Of a stretch of DNA of 64,000 nucleotides, positions 1-10,100 are shown piece after piece. The position numbers and the translations under genes are program-made. Positions within the stretch are counted from its first letter, which is position 1, and every line of letters begins with the position of its first letter. Source of the DNA: an uncultured Eubacteriales bacterium (lineage in GTDB: Bacteria; Bacillota; Clostridia; Oscillospirales; UBA644); assembly GCA_934501435.1 (NCBI GenBank), contig CAKSTW010000001.1:62001-126000 (forward strand). Reading direction: 5' to 3'. The notes beneath the pieces were generated by a model that ran no database searches, was not told where the DNA came from, and saw only the letters and a list, made by a program, of their open reading frames with translations.

Positions 1-1263
1 GCGTGGGGCGGCGCAACATTTGACAGTTGCCTCAGATTTCTGCACGAAGATCCGTGGCAGAGACTCCGCACGATAAGAGATAATGTTAAAAATACGAAAC
101 TGCAGATGCTTTTCAGAGGACAGAATATTCTCGGCTACCGCCATTATGCGGACGACGTCGTTGAATATTTCGTTCAGAAATCTCTTGCAAACGGTATTGA
201 TATAATCAGAATTTTCGACGCTCTCAACGACCCGAGAAATCTTGAGACCGCAGTCAAAGCAACCATCAAAGAGGGCGGTCACGTTCAGGCGGCGTTCAGT
301 TACACGACAAGCCCCGTTCATACGATCGAAAAATTCGTCGAATTCGCAAAACAACTTGAAGAAATGGGCGCAAACTCCATCTGTATAAAGGATATGGCGG
401 GTCTTCTTACTCCTTATGTTGCATACGATTTGGTAAAAGCCCTCAAAGAAAGCGTTAAAATTCCTGTTCAGCTGCATACCCACTACACGGCGGGACTTGC
501 TTCCATGACATTGCTCAAGGCAATAGAAGCGGGCGTCGACGTTGTTGATACCGCGCTGTCGCCGTTTGCTCTCGGAACTTCCCAGCCCGCAACCGAGTCT
601 ATCGTTGCGGCGCTTAAAGGAACGGAATACGACACGGGTCTTGACCTCGGCAAACTTAACGAAGCAAGAGAATTTTTCACACCGCTTCGCGAAGAGGCAC
701 TCAAATCGGGACTTCTCAACACCAAAATGCTCGCTGTTGACACCAACGCTCTTCTTTATCAGGTTCCCGGCGGAATGCTTTCGAATCTTGTTTCTCAGCT
801 TAAACAGGCAGGAAAAGAAGATAAATACGAAGAATGCCTTAAAGAAGTTCCCCGCGTAAGAGAAGACGCAGGATTTCCGCCGCTTGTCACGCCGTCGTCC
901 CAGATAGTCGGAACACAGGCTGTTTTCAACGTTCTTTTCGGAAGATATCAGAACGTTTCAAAGGAATTCAAGGGGCTCGTAAAAGGGGAATACGGCAGAA
1001 CGCCCGTTCCCATAAAGCCCGAATTCGTAAAACAGATAATCGGCGACGAAAAGCAGATAACCGAACGTCCCGCAGACCTTCTCGAACCGGAACTCGATAA
1101 ACTCCGCGAAGAGATAAAACCGTATATAGAACAGGACGAAGACGTTCTTTCCTATGCGCTCTTCGGACCGGTTGCCGTTAAGTTCTTCGAATACCGTCAG
1201 GCGCAGAAATACGGAATTGACGCCGCGCACGGAGACAAGAAAAACGGAGTTTATCCCGTATAA
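1..1263 (+). CDS. oadA: Oxaloacetate decarboxylase alpha / pyruvate carboxylase subunit B, carboxyltransferase part (5' end outside window)
   Basis: The frame is open from base 1, so the gene begins before the window; 420 codons are visible. It opens with AWGGATFD, the hallmark of the carboxyltransferase barrel of pyruvate carboxylase and oxaloacetate decarboxylase, followed by the metal-binding HTHYTAG segment and a PYC_OADA-type helical domain. The family moves CO2 between biotin and pyruvate/oxaloacetate. The protein ends at ...KNGVYPV without a biotinyl domain (no AMKM motif), so biotin must sit on a separate carrier protein that is not in view. A terminator follows at once. It could serve a Na+-pumping oxaloacetate decarboxylase, a transcarboxylase or a two-subunit pyruvate carboxylase; the neighbours needed to decide are outside the window. 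Family assignment is secure, the precise enzyme is not. Confidence 0.9.
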   Translation, partial: AWGGATFDSCLRFLHEDPWQRLRTIRDNVKNTKLQMLFRGQNILGYRHYADDVVEYFVQKSLANGIDIIRIFDALNDPRNLETAVKATIKEGGHVQAAFSYTTSPVHTIEKFVEFAKQLEEMGANSICIKDMAGLLTPYVAYDLVKALKESVKIPVQLHTHYTAGLASMTLLKAIEAGVDVVDTALSPFALGTSQPATESIVAALKGTEYDTGLDLGKLNEAREFFTPLREEALKSGLLNTKMLAVDTNALLYQVPGGMLSNLVSQLKQAGKEDKYEECLKEVPRVREDAGFPPLVTPSSQIVGTQAVFNVLFGRYQNVSKEFKGLVKGEYGRTPVPIKPEFVKQIIGDEKQITERPADLLEPELDKLREEIKPYIEQDEDVLSYALFGPVAVKFFEYRQAQKYGIDAAHGDKKNGVYPV

Positions 1264-1282
1264 TAATTCCGCAAAAAAATAA

Positions 1283-1316
1283 AAAAGCGATAGATTTTTC
1301 TATCGCTTTTTGTTTC
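1283..1316 (+). terminator. Rho-independent terminator after oadA
   Basis: An 11-bp perfect stem (1283-1293 with 1300-1310) with a 6-nt loop runs directly into a T-rich tail. It closes the oadA transcript 20 nt after the stop codon. Confidence 0.85.
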
Positions 1317-1335
1317 CGTAAGACGAGGCTTTATA

Positions 1336-2145
1336 ATGAAAATAAAAAAACGTTATATCGTAATTGTTTCGATTTTACTCATAATTATTGCAATATGGGC
1401 GTATTCTGCATTTTCCCTTGAAGTTACCCATACCGAAATTTGCAGCGGTAAAATCAACAACGAAATAAAAATCGTGCAGATCACCGACCTGCACGGTATG
1501 TCTTTCGGGAAAGATAACGAACGGATAATAAGCGCCGTCCGAAAGGAAGCCCCCGATATTGTCGCTGTGACGGGCGATATGTTTTCCTACGGAGACGGGG
1601 CGGGGGAAGATGTCGCAATTTCGCTGCTTGCCGACCTTGCAAAAGAATTCCGCGTTTATTTCGTAAACGGAGAACACGATAACAATAAAGAATTTACTGA
1701 TATTCTCGAAAAGAACGGGGTAAACGTCCTCGCTTACAAAGACGAACTTCTTGATATCGGCAATACGCGAATTCACATTTACGGTATCACAAACGTATAT
1801 TATTCGCCGACCTTCAATCTTGAAAATGCCTTCGAAAAAGACAACGCGCATTTTAATCTGCTGCTTGCCCATTCTCAGAACTTCAGCAAATTCGCGGCGT
1901 TCGGAATAGATCTTTCACTTTGCGGAGACACCCACGGCGGGATTTTCAGACTGCCCGGAATAGGAGCGGTATACGACGGCGAAACATGGTTTCCCGACCT
2001 TTCGGGAAAATATGTAAAAGGATTGTATTCCTTCGGACAAAGCAAGATGTTCGTGAGTTCGGGGCTCGGCAGTTATCCCGTTTTTTTCAGATTTTTCAAC
2101 CGTCCCGAAATATCGGTCATAACCTTACTTCCGGAACAAAAGTGA
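1336..2145 (+). CDS. Membrane-anchored metallophosphoesterase (YkuE-like)
   Basis: A 269-residue protein with one N-terminal membrane segment (residues about 7-27) and a calcineurin-like phosphoesterase domain facing outward. The metal-ligand blocks of the superfamily are visible in order: ITDLHG, TGDMFS, NGEHD, LLAHS and CGDTHGG. The NGEHD block replaces the more usual GNH(E/D), which keeps the His but shifts the Asn. Family members such as YkuE hydrolyse phosphodiesters or phosphomonoesters, in some cases UDP-sugar or lipid substrates; the substrate here is unknown. The start has a GAGG ribosome site 7 nt upstream. No promoter was seen between the oadA terminator and the start. The 3' end overlaps the convergent membrane-protein gene by 29 nt. 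Confidence 0.85.
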   Translation: MKIKKRYIVIVSILLIIIAIWAYSAFSLEVTHTEICSGKINNEIKIVQITDLHGMSFGKDNERIISAVRKEAPDIVAVTGDMFSYGDGAGEDVAISLLADLAKEFRVYFVNGEHDNNKEFTDILEKNGVNVLAYKDELLDIGNTRIHIYGITNVYYSPTFNLENAFEKDNAHFNLLLAHSQNFSKFAAFGIDLSLCGDTHGGIFRLPGIGAVYDGETWFPDLSGKYVKGLYSFGQSKMFVSSGLGSYPVFFRFFNRPEISVITLLPEQK

Positions 2146-2722
2146 ACATTACGGCGGGAGTAAATCTTAAGAAGTCAAACGCGAGAGACGCCTCGGCTTT
2201 GTCGGTAAAGTTTGCAATATCGGCAGGGTCGAGTTTCGAAAGCGTTATGAATTCAAAAATGAGGAATGCGACGGGAAGAAAAACGGCAAGCGCTCTGAAC
2301 GCGATTTTTAAGGCTTTGTTCTTTATTCCGAGATTTATAAATGCCAGACAGACGATAACCAGAAGAACAAGGGTTTTTACCGTTGATACAAGGTTTCCCG
2401 ACGCGGAAAAAAGCGAATACAGATATTTTTCTCCCGAAGAAACAGCGGGGGAAAGCAAATTAAAGATTTCAAAAACCGCCGACAGTGCAAAAAAAGCGAA
2501 TATCGGCGCTCTTTTTTTGAATAAAAGCGAAATATATACCGCGATCGCAGCAACGAGGTAAAACGCTGCAAGAAAAGTTTTTCCTCCGATAAAGTCGGGA
2601 GACATCGGGGAATACGCTATCATAAAGAGCGAATTTATATCGAAAAATAAAATAAATATCGGCGCTGCAAGCGAAATCCCAAAATATATATTTGAATAAA
2701 GGCTTAGTTTTTTGTTTTTCAT
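2117..2722 (-). CDS. Hypothetical polytopic membrane protein
   Basis: A 201-residue protein with about five hydrophobic segments (near residues 12-32, 46-66, 72-92, 112-132 and 142-162). It has no family motif I recognise. The start has a GGAGG-type ribosome site and an upstream TTGAAA-17-TATAAT promoter, which supports real expression. It is convergent with the metallophosphoesterase gene and overlaps its 3' end by 29 nt. No function is proposed. Confidence 0.6.
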   Translation of the reverse strand: MKNKKLSLYSNIYFGISLAAPIFILFFDINSLFMIAYSPMSPDFIGGKTFLAAFYLVAAIAVYISLLFKKRAPIFAFFALSAVFEIFNLLSPAVSSGEKYLYSLFSASGNLVSTVKTLVLLVIVCLAFINLGIKNKALKIAFRALAVFLPVAFLIFEFITLSKLDPADIANFTDKAEASLAFDFLRFTPAVMFTFVPEVRL

Positions 2723-2745
2723 TTTCTGCCTCCGTTTTTTTCTTT

Positions 2746-2774
2746 ATTATATATGATTTTCCGTATTTTTTCAA
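2746..2774 (-). promoter_or_regulatory. SigA-type promoter for the 2117-2722 membrane protein
   Basis: On the minus strand TTGAAA (2769-2774) and TATAAT (2746-2751) are separated by 17 nt, 24 nt upstream of the start codon. Confidence 0.7.
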
Positions 2775-2801
2775 GTAAAATCGAAAATTTCCGATAAAAC
2801 C

Positions 2802-2830
2802 TTGCAAATTATCGCGATTTGTGATATCAT
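2802..2830 (+). promoter_or_regulatory. Extended -10 promoter for dinB
   Basis: TTGCAA (2802-2807), a 17-nt spacer and TATCAT (2825-2830) preceded by TGA, an extended -10. No LexA-type box was recognised near it. Confidence 0.6.
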
Positions 2831-2853
2831 GTGTATGAAAGGAGAGATGAAAA

Positions 2854-4098
2854 ATGACCGACCGCAGTATTTTACATTGCGATCTGAATAATTTTTTTGC
2901 GTCCGTCGAAATGATCGGCAGACCCGAACTTGAAAAAGTTCCGATGGCGGTATGCGGAGATCCGACTTCCCGTCACGGCATAATTCTCTCCAAAAACGAA
3001 GAGGCAAAGAAATTCGGAGTAAAGACGGCGGAAACGATAGTTACGGCAAGATATAAATGTCCGGAACTCGTTCTTGTTCCGTCCGATCACCGAAAATATA
3101 TCGAATATTCCGAAAAAGTAAGAAAAATATTTTTAAGTTATACCGAACTCGTCGAGCCTTTCGGAATAGATGAGGCATGGATAGACGTTACCGACCTTAG
3201 GTTTTCGCACGGAAGCGCCGAAAATATTGCGTATGAGATAAAGGAAAGAGTGAAAAGGGAACTGTCGCTTACCCTTTCGATAGGTGTTTCGTTCAGTAAA
3301 GTTTTCGCGAAAATTGGAAGCGACTACAAAAAGCCGGATGCCGTCACGGTTATAGACAGGCAGAACTATAAAGAATTGCTTTATCCGATGCCCGTCGACA
3401 GCCTCATATTTGTCGGCAACAAAACAAGGGATGCCCTGAAAAAAATCAATATAAAAACTATCGGCGAACTTGCGGAAACGCCGCGTTCCGAACTTATTTC
3501 CCTTTTCGGGAAGGCAGGCAGCAATCTTTATGATATCGCTGCGGGAATTTCCGACGACGAAGTAAAGAGTTATTACGAACGGGAAGAAGTAAAATCCATA
3601 GGAAACGGCAGGACTTTTTCCCGCGATATAGATACCGAAAGCGAAATAAAAAAGGCGATACTCACCCTTTCCGACAAAATATCGAAAAGGCTCCGTAAGG
3701 CGGAAAAGGTCTGCAACTGCGTTAAAGTAACGCTTAAGACGCCCGGGTTTGTTTCTTTTGACAGACAGAAAAAGTTGAATACTTCAACCGACATCACCGC
3801 AAAAATATATGAATCGGCGATTTCCGTTTTCGAAAGTTCGTGGACCTATAACACGAAAATAAGAATGTTGACGGTCACGGTTTCGGGGCTTACGTCAAGC
3901 GGGACCGGCGATCAACTTTCCCTCGCGGGAGCAATAGACGACGGAAAGACAGATAAAAAGAAGGAAATATACCGCAATATAGATTTTGTCACCGACGAAA
4001 TGAAAAACCGTTTCGGCGGAGACGTTATATCTCTTGCGTCGCTCACTTCAAAAAAAGAAAAGCCCGCGATCGAAATGGATTACGACGATATTGAATAA
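2854..4098 (+). CDS. dinB: DNA polymerase IV (Y-family translesion polymerase)
   Basis: The 414-residue protein starts with the Y-family palm motif ILHCDLNNFFASVE, which supplies the first catalytic Asp. It continues with the second acidic motif FGIDEAWIDVTD (about residues 104-115), the SIGVSFSKVFAKIGSDYKKP block and HhH-like thumb residues, then a little-finger domain near residues 235-350. It copies past damaged template bases with low fidelity. The start has an AAAGGAGAG ribosome site 9 nt upstream. About 60 residues after the little finger resemble the unstructured tail that carries the clamp-binding motif, but I did not find a clear one. A terminator lies 25 nt downstream. Confidence 0.95.
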   Translation: MTDRSILHCDLNNFFASVEMIGRPELEKVPMAVCGDPTSRHGIILSKNEEAKKFGVKTAETIVTARYKCPELVLVPSDHRKYIEYSEKVRKIFLSYTELVEPFGIDEAWIDVTDLRFSHGSAENIAYEIKERVKRELSLTLSIGVSFSKVFAKIGSDYKKPDAVTVIDRQNYKELLYPMPVDSLIFVGNKTRDALKKINIKTIGELAETPRSELISLFGKAGSNLYDIAAGISDDEVKSYYEREEVKSIGNGRTFSRDIDTESEIKKAILTLSDKISKRLRKAEKVCNCVKVTLKTPGFVSFDRQKKLNTSTDITAKIYESAISVFESSWTYNTKIRMLTVTVSGLTSSGTGDQLSLAGAIDDGKTDKKKEIYRNIDFVTDEMKNRFGGDVISLASLTSKKEKPAIEMDYDDIE

Positions 4099-4122
4099 GC
4101 AATTTTTTCACGGAAACAATAG

Positions 4123-4155
4123 GATTATGCGTGTTTTGCGCATAATCTTTTTTTT
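4123..4155 (+). terminator. Rho-independent terminator between dinB and the glucan synthase gene
   Basis: A 9-bp stem (4123-4131 with 4139-4147), a 7-nt loop and eight T. It ends only 13 nt before the next start codon, so it may act as a leader attenuator for the next gene as well as a terminator for dinB. Confidence 0.85.
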
Positions 4156-4168
4156 ACGGTGAAAAGTG

Positions 4169-7100
4169 ATGATAAAAAGAAAAAATATCGAAAAACTGCG
4201 TTCCGACATTTCGAAAGATATAACTGTTCTGCGAAAAGCGTACAGGAATTCATGCGGGTGCGAAGACGGGAGTCTTATGTGGCTTACCGACAATTATCAT
4301 ATCTATTTTTCCGCGTTCAGGGAGATTTTATCGGCGTTTTCTCACAGCAGGAAACTGCCGTCAGACGGAAAATACCCGCGTATTTATTATCTTTGCTCGG
4401 ACTTTGCCGACTCGGATTTTGAACTTCATCGGCTCTGTTCATATTTTGAAAACGTCGGGCATCTGCAGTATGACGAAATAACCCTCATATTACCCCTGCT
4501 TAAATATTTCTGCATAAAAAAAGCCGTCGCTGCCGTAAAAACAGGAGATACCTTTTCGGAAGGCGCTGACGTTCTCCGAAAACTCGACGGAATTCCGACT
4601 GATGTTTTTGTTGAAAAACTGTCGCCGTGTCCCGAAATTTTAAGACAATATTCCTGTTATGAAAAACTGGATACGGAATCGAAAATACTGTATCTCGAAA
4701 AAATAAATTCATATTCCGTGAAACTCGGCGTTTCGGAGGAGGAATATCTCGAAAAACTGATAGACAAGGCAAACGGAAAAGACCTGTCGTTTCTTCTTTT
4801 TACAAAGGGCGAAAACCGTTTTTTCTTTTCCCTTGCGCTGCTCTTTTTGGTTATTTTCCTGCCGACGGCGATCTTTTCGGGAAACGTTCTTATATCTCTT
4901 TTTCTGATCGTCCCGATATATTTTATAAGCAAGACCGTTGTTGAAAAACTTTACGGAAAGGTGATAAAAGCCGAAAAACTTCCGTCGGTCAAAAACACGG
5001 ACAGGAAAAACCTTATCTGCACCGTCTCTTTTGTTTCTTCCCGCGACGAAATAAAGACTCTTTTCGAAAAAACCGAAAAATGCTGTTATTCGAACTTTTC
5101 GGAAAATTACAGATACGGTCTTCTGCTTGATTTCAAGGCGTCGGACGCCGAATTTACAGCAGAAGACGAAGTTCTGACGGAATTTGCCGCAAGAAAGACC
5201 GAAAGACTTAACAAAAAACACGGAAATTTGTTTTTTGTCGCGATACGAAAAAAAACTTTCAACGAAGAAACAAAAAAATATGCGGGAAAAGAAAGAAAAA
5301 GAGGAGCCGTGTCCGATTTTATCTCCGCTGTATATACGGACGATTTTTCGGGTTTTTCTTTTATTTCAGGCGACGTATGCGGAGCGGAATATATAACTCT
5401 TCTCGACAGCGACACAGTTCCCGCGCCGTCATCGGTCTCCCGTCTTGTCGGAGTTCTCGAACATCCTTTATCAAGGCCTGTTCCCGACTGCACCGGCTCG
5501 GTTATCGAACAGGGTTACGGGATAGCCGTTCCGTCCCTCGGCGTTTTGCTTTCGGACGCAAACAAAACCCGTTTTACCGCCGTGAAAAGTTCCGACGCGG
5601 GACGGGAGCCGTATTCGGACTCGGTATTTTCGATAGGTAAAGATCTTTTCGGCGAGGGCGTTTTCTGCGGAAAAGGCGTAGTCAGAATAAGCGCGTTTTA
5701 CAAGTATATATCGGGGAAATTCCCCGAGGGCAAGATATTGAGCCATGATATACCGGAAGGCAACATTCTGCGCTGCGCTTACGTTTCCGACGTATTTTTT
5801 TACGACGATATTCCCGACGACATAATTTCCTTTACCGAACGCGGCTGTCGGTGGATAAGAGGGGATATACAGAACTCAATTTTTCTCAAAAAAAGTTATG
5901 TAAACGGAAAAAGACGGCGCGTTGCAAACGAAATGAGTCTCTGGGGAAAATTTCTTATATTCAACAATCTGGTTTCTTCTTTTTACTTTCCGTCCGTGTT
6001 TATTCTTATCTTTCTGTCGTTTTTCTTCGGGTTTTTTCCTGTCGCCGCGGCAATTTTCTGTTTCTTTTTCGAAGATATTCTGTCGCTGTCGGAAAGCCTT
6101 TTCAGAAAGGTGGAAAACATAAAATTACGGAACAGAACGCCGTTAGGAAGAGGTTCGGCGCTCCGTTTTTCGGATAAACTCCTTTCCTTTGTATGTATGC
6201 CTTATATTGCGGTAAAAAACACCGTCGCCGTCGTAAGCGCGATATATGCCATGAAAACTGGCAGGGGACTTCTGAACTGGAAAACGGCGTCGGCTCTCGG
6301 AGGAAAGGACAGAACTCTGCTTTCGTATCTTGTTAAGTTATATCCGCAATATATCGGGGCGCTGTTTCTTGTTTTTCCGCAGACGGCTATCATCGGTATT
6401 CTCTGGCTTGTTTCGTTTTTCATTGCGTGGCTTACGGCAAAACCCGCTTTCCCCGATAAAAAGCGTAAAAAAAATGCGGAACGACGGGAGGATATTTCGG
6501 TAATGTGGAAGTATTTTTCCGATTTCGTGACTGCCGAAAACAATTTTCTTCCGCCCGACAATTTCCAGGAAGAACCCGTCAGGCGACTTGCCCGAAGGAC
6601 TTCGCCGACAAATATCGGACTGTATCTCGTTTCGGTTTTCTGCGTGTATTATCTCAACATTATAGATACCGAAGAACTTTCCGAAAGGATCGAAAATACG
6701 GTCTCTTCGGTTATGAAATTAAAAAAATATCGGGGACATTTATATAACTGGTATTCGACCGAAGATCTGTCTGTTTTATCTCCCGAATTCATTTCGACAG
6801 TCGATAACGGAAACTTTGCCTGCGCGCTGTCCGCCGTAAAAAACGCCGCCGAAAAACTCGGGATATGCCCCGAAGCGGTGAAAAATATCGGTATTATATT
6901 GGACGGAACGGACTTCTCCGTACTCTACGACCGGGAGAAAAAAATGCTCTCGATAGGGCTTGACCCGAACCGCAATGAACTGTCTTCTTCATATTACGAT
7001 ATATATGCAAGCGAAGCGCTTCTCGCGTATTATTACGCTATATCCGAACGGCAGACAGACTGTTCGTCCCTTGAGAAACTGAACAGATTCAGAAGTATTA

Positions 7101-10100
7101 CGCGCGGCAGATCCTTTATAAAATCATGGTCGGGTACAATGTTCGAATATTTTATGCCGTGCCTTTTTTTGCCTGTAATAAAAAGATCTTTCGAAGATGA
7201 AATGATACGGGGAGCGTTTGCCGAACAGTTAAAAAGGAACCCCAAAGGACTCTGGGGAAATTCGGAAAGCAGTTACTTTGCTTTCGACGACGTGTTGAAT
7301 TATAAATACCGCGCGTTCGGCGTAAAATCGCTTGCTCTCGAAAAAGGAACGGACAAAAACAATGTCGTGTCTCCCTATTCTTCTTTTCTGACGTTGCCTT
7401 TCTTCCCGGAAAAATCAAATGAAAATCTTGATCTCTTCAAAGAAAAAGGCGTTTTCGGAGATTACGGTTTTTACGACGCCGTCGACCTGACAAAATCACG
7501 CACTGGAAAGCCTTTTGCAACGGTAAAAAACTATATGGCACACCATATAGGAATGAGTATTGTTGCCGGCACAAATTATCTTACCGACTATACGGCGGTA
7601 AAGGATTTCTTTGATATAAAAAGAGAAGCGTTTCTTCCGCTTCTCGAAGAAAAAACGCCCGAATTTTCAAAGAATTTCTCGTCATATCCTTATTGTAAAA
7701 CCCCGAAAAACAGATCCGCCAGAACAGGAGAACTTTTTGACGGCATAAATATCGGAAATCCGAAAGTCAGAACACTTACAAACGGGAAGGCGTCTTTGGT
7801 CCTTTCAGACTCGGGAAACGGCTATTTTTCAGTCGGAAAGACTCTTGTGACAAAACGGAAACTCCGCGGGACGTTCGGTGTTTTCGCCTTTTTCGTCACG
7901 GAAAACAAAAAATATTCTCCGACCGTATCTCCCGATTGCAAAAACAACGGGAAAGCCTCTTTCGGCAACGGAAAGATGACGTATTTCTCCGAAAACGACG
8001 GTATCAGAACGGATCTTACGGCAACGCTTGCCGAAGGGGAAAGTTGCGCCGTCTACGGGTTTTCGGTAAAGAATACGGGAAAAAGCGACAAAAAGGGAAA
8101 TATCCTGTTCTACACCGAACCTGTTCTTTCGGAATTTACCGAATATTCCGCTCATCCGGCATTTTCCGAACTGTTTATTAACGGTTTGTATGACAGAGAT
8201 AAAAAAGATGTTTCGGTGTTCAGAAAGAGACGTACGGACGGCAAAGTAAACGCTTGTTTACTGATGAATGTTTATGATGAAAACACCAGAAAAAAGCTGC
8301 CGCTTACCGTTTCGTTTTCCCGTTATGAAGTTCTCGGTACGGGGAAAACCATATCGGACATTTCGGACGGGTTTTCGGAGGGCAGCCGCTCATACGGAGC
8401 ATTTTGCACGGCGCTGAAATTCCCCGTTGAGATAAAATCGGGAGAAGAAAAGCGGGTAATACTGACGGCGGCATACGGAAGATCGGAAAACGAAGCGAGA
8501 AGAGCCTCGGAAAACGTTTTCGGAAAGCCGATATCGTCGCACGCCATTTTCGTCGGAAACATTATGAGCGGAATATATTCGGAGACGTCGTTAAAAAAGC
8601 CCGAAATGAAAATATCGGACCTGATACGAAGTTCTGTTTTTATAAAACAGTCTCCGGATATTTCAAAAGCGGGCTGTCCGAGATCCGTCAAAGAGGATTT
8701 TTTCTGGAGCAAGGGGATAAATCTCGATATTCCCATGGCCGTGTTTTTCGTAAGAGAAAAGAGCAAGGAAAAGATTCTGCCGTTTTTGCGCGCAGTTCTT
8801 TGCGAACTGAAATTTTCAGCGGATTTTAATGCGGTCTTCTGTTTTAACGACGGCGGAAATTACAGAAAACCCGTATTCTCATTTCTGACCGACGCGGTTG
8901 ACGCTTTGTGCGGAGACACCTTTGTCGGCAAAAATCTTTTCTTTGTTTCAGCCGAAATGCCCGAAGTTGCGGCCTTTTCCTCCGTTGCGGCAATCTTTGC
9001 GGACACGGACAAGCCTCTGCTATTACCGAAAACCGAGTTCGTCGCGGCAAATCCGAAAGATGTCGAACCCGAAACGGTGAATTTCGAATACAGATGCGGC
9101 GACGGCGGCTATACCGTAAAGAACGGGGAAATCGCGTATGCGGTAAGTTCATACGGAAAAAAAGACAGAGCGATTTGGTGCGGAATTGAGGCAAACGAGA
9201 ATTTCGGGACGGTTCTTACCGAAAAAAGTCTCGGTTTTTCCTTCGCGAGAAATTCGGGGCTGAATAAACTTACCCTATGGTCAAACGACCCTGTTTCGGG
9301 CGGCGACGGAGAACGTCTTTTCGCGTATATAAACGGACAGAAATACGATATTATCGGAAATTCGACCGCTGTTTTCGGGAAGGGGCTTACGACTTATCTT
9401 TCGAAAACAGGCGACGTCCGCTTTACGGTCGAAGTTTTTGTATCCGCAGAAAAAAACGCAAAAACCTCCCTGATAAGTTACGAAAATCCGTCGGAAAACG
9501 AGATCGTTTTCGAATATGAGATAATACCCGTTCTTGACGAGCGCGAAAAATTCTTTTCGCCGACATTTTACAAAAAGAACGGTGCATTGCTTTTCAGAAA
9601 CGGGCTGAACATGAATTTTTCGGGGTTCGGTTATCTTGTATCTCCCGGCGGCAGAATAAAGAATTCCGCGGTCAGAAGCCGTGCGGAAAAACTTTCTTCG
9701 GGAAAGAAAGTTTTCGTTCTCGGCTTTGAAAACGAAAGAGAGACCGCGGAAAAAGCGGCGTTATCATATACGGTCGAAAAAGCGGAAGAAGAAAAAATTG
9801 CCGTTACGGAAAAATATCAAAGAGAAAACGGCATTACCCTGAATTCTCCCGACAAAAAACTGAATCTGCTTTTTGAATTTCTCAAATATCAGACCGAAGT
9901 TTCAAGAATAAAGGCGAGGGCGGGGTATTATCAGTGCGGCGGTGCGGTGGGTTTCCGCGACAGACTTCAGGACGCCGCCTGTATCGGAGCCTTCGAACCC
10001 GAACTTCTGAAAAATGCCGTCATAGATGCCGCTTCGAGACAGTTCGAGGAAGGCGACGTTCTGCATTGGTGGCACGATTGCGAAAACGGTAAAATTATGG

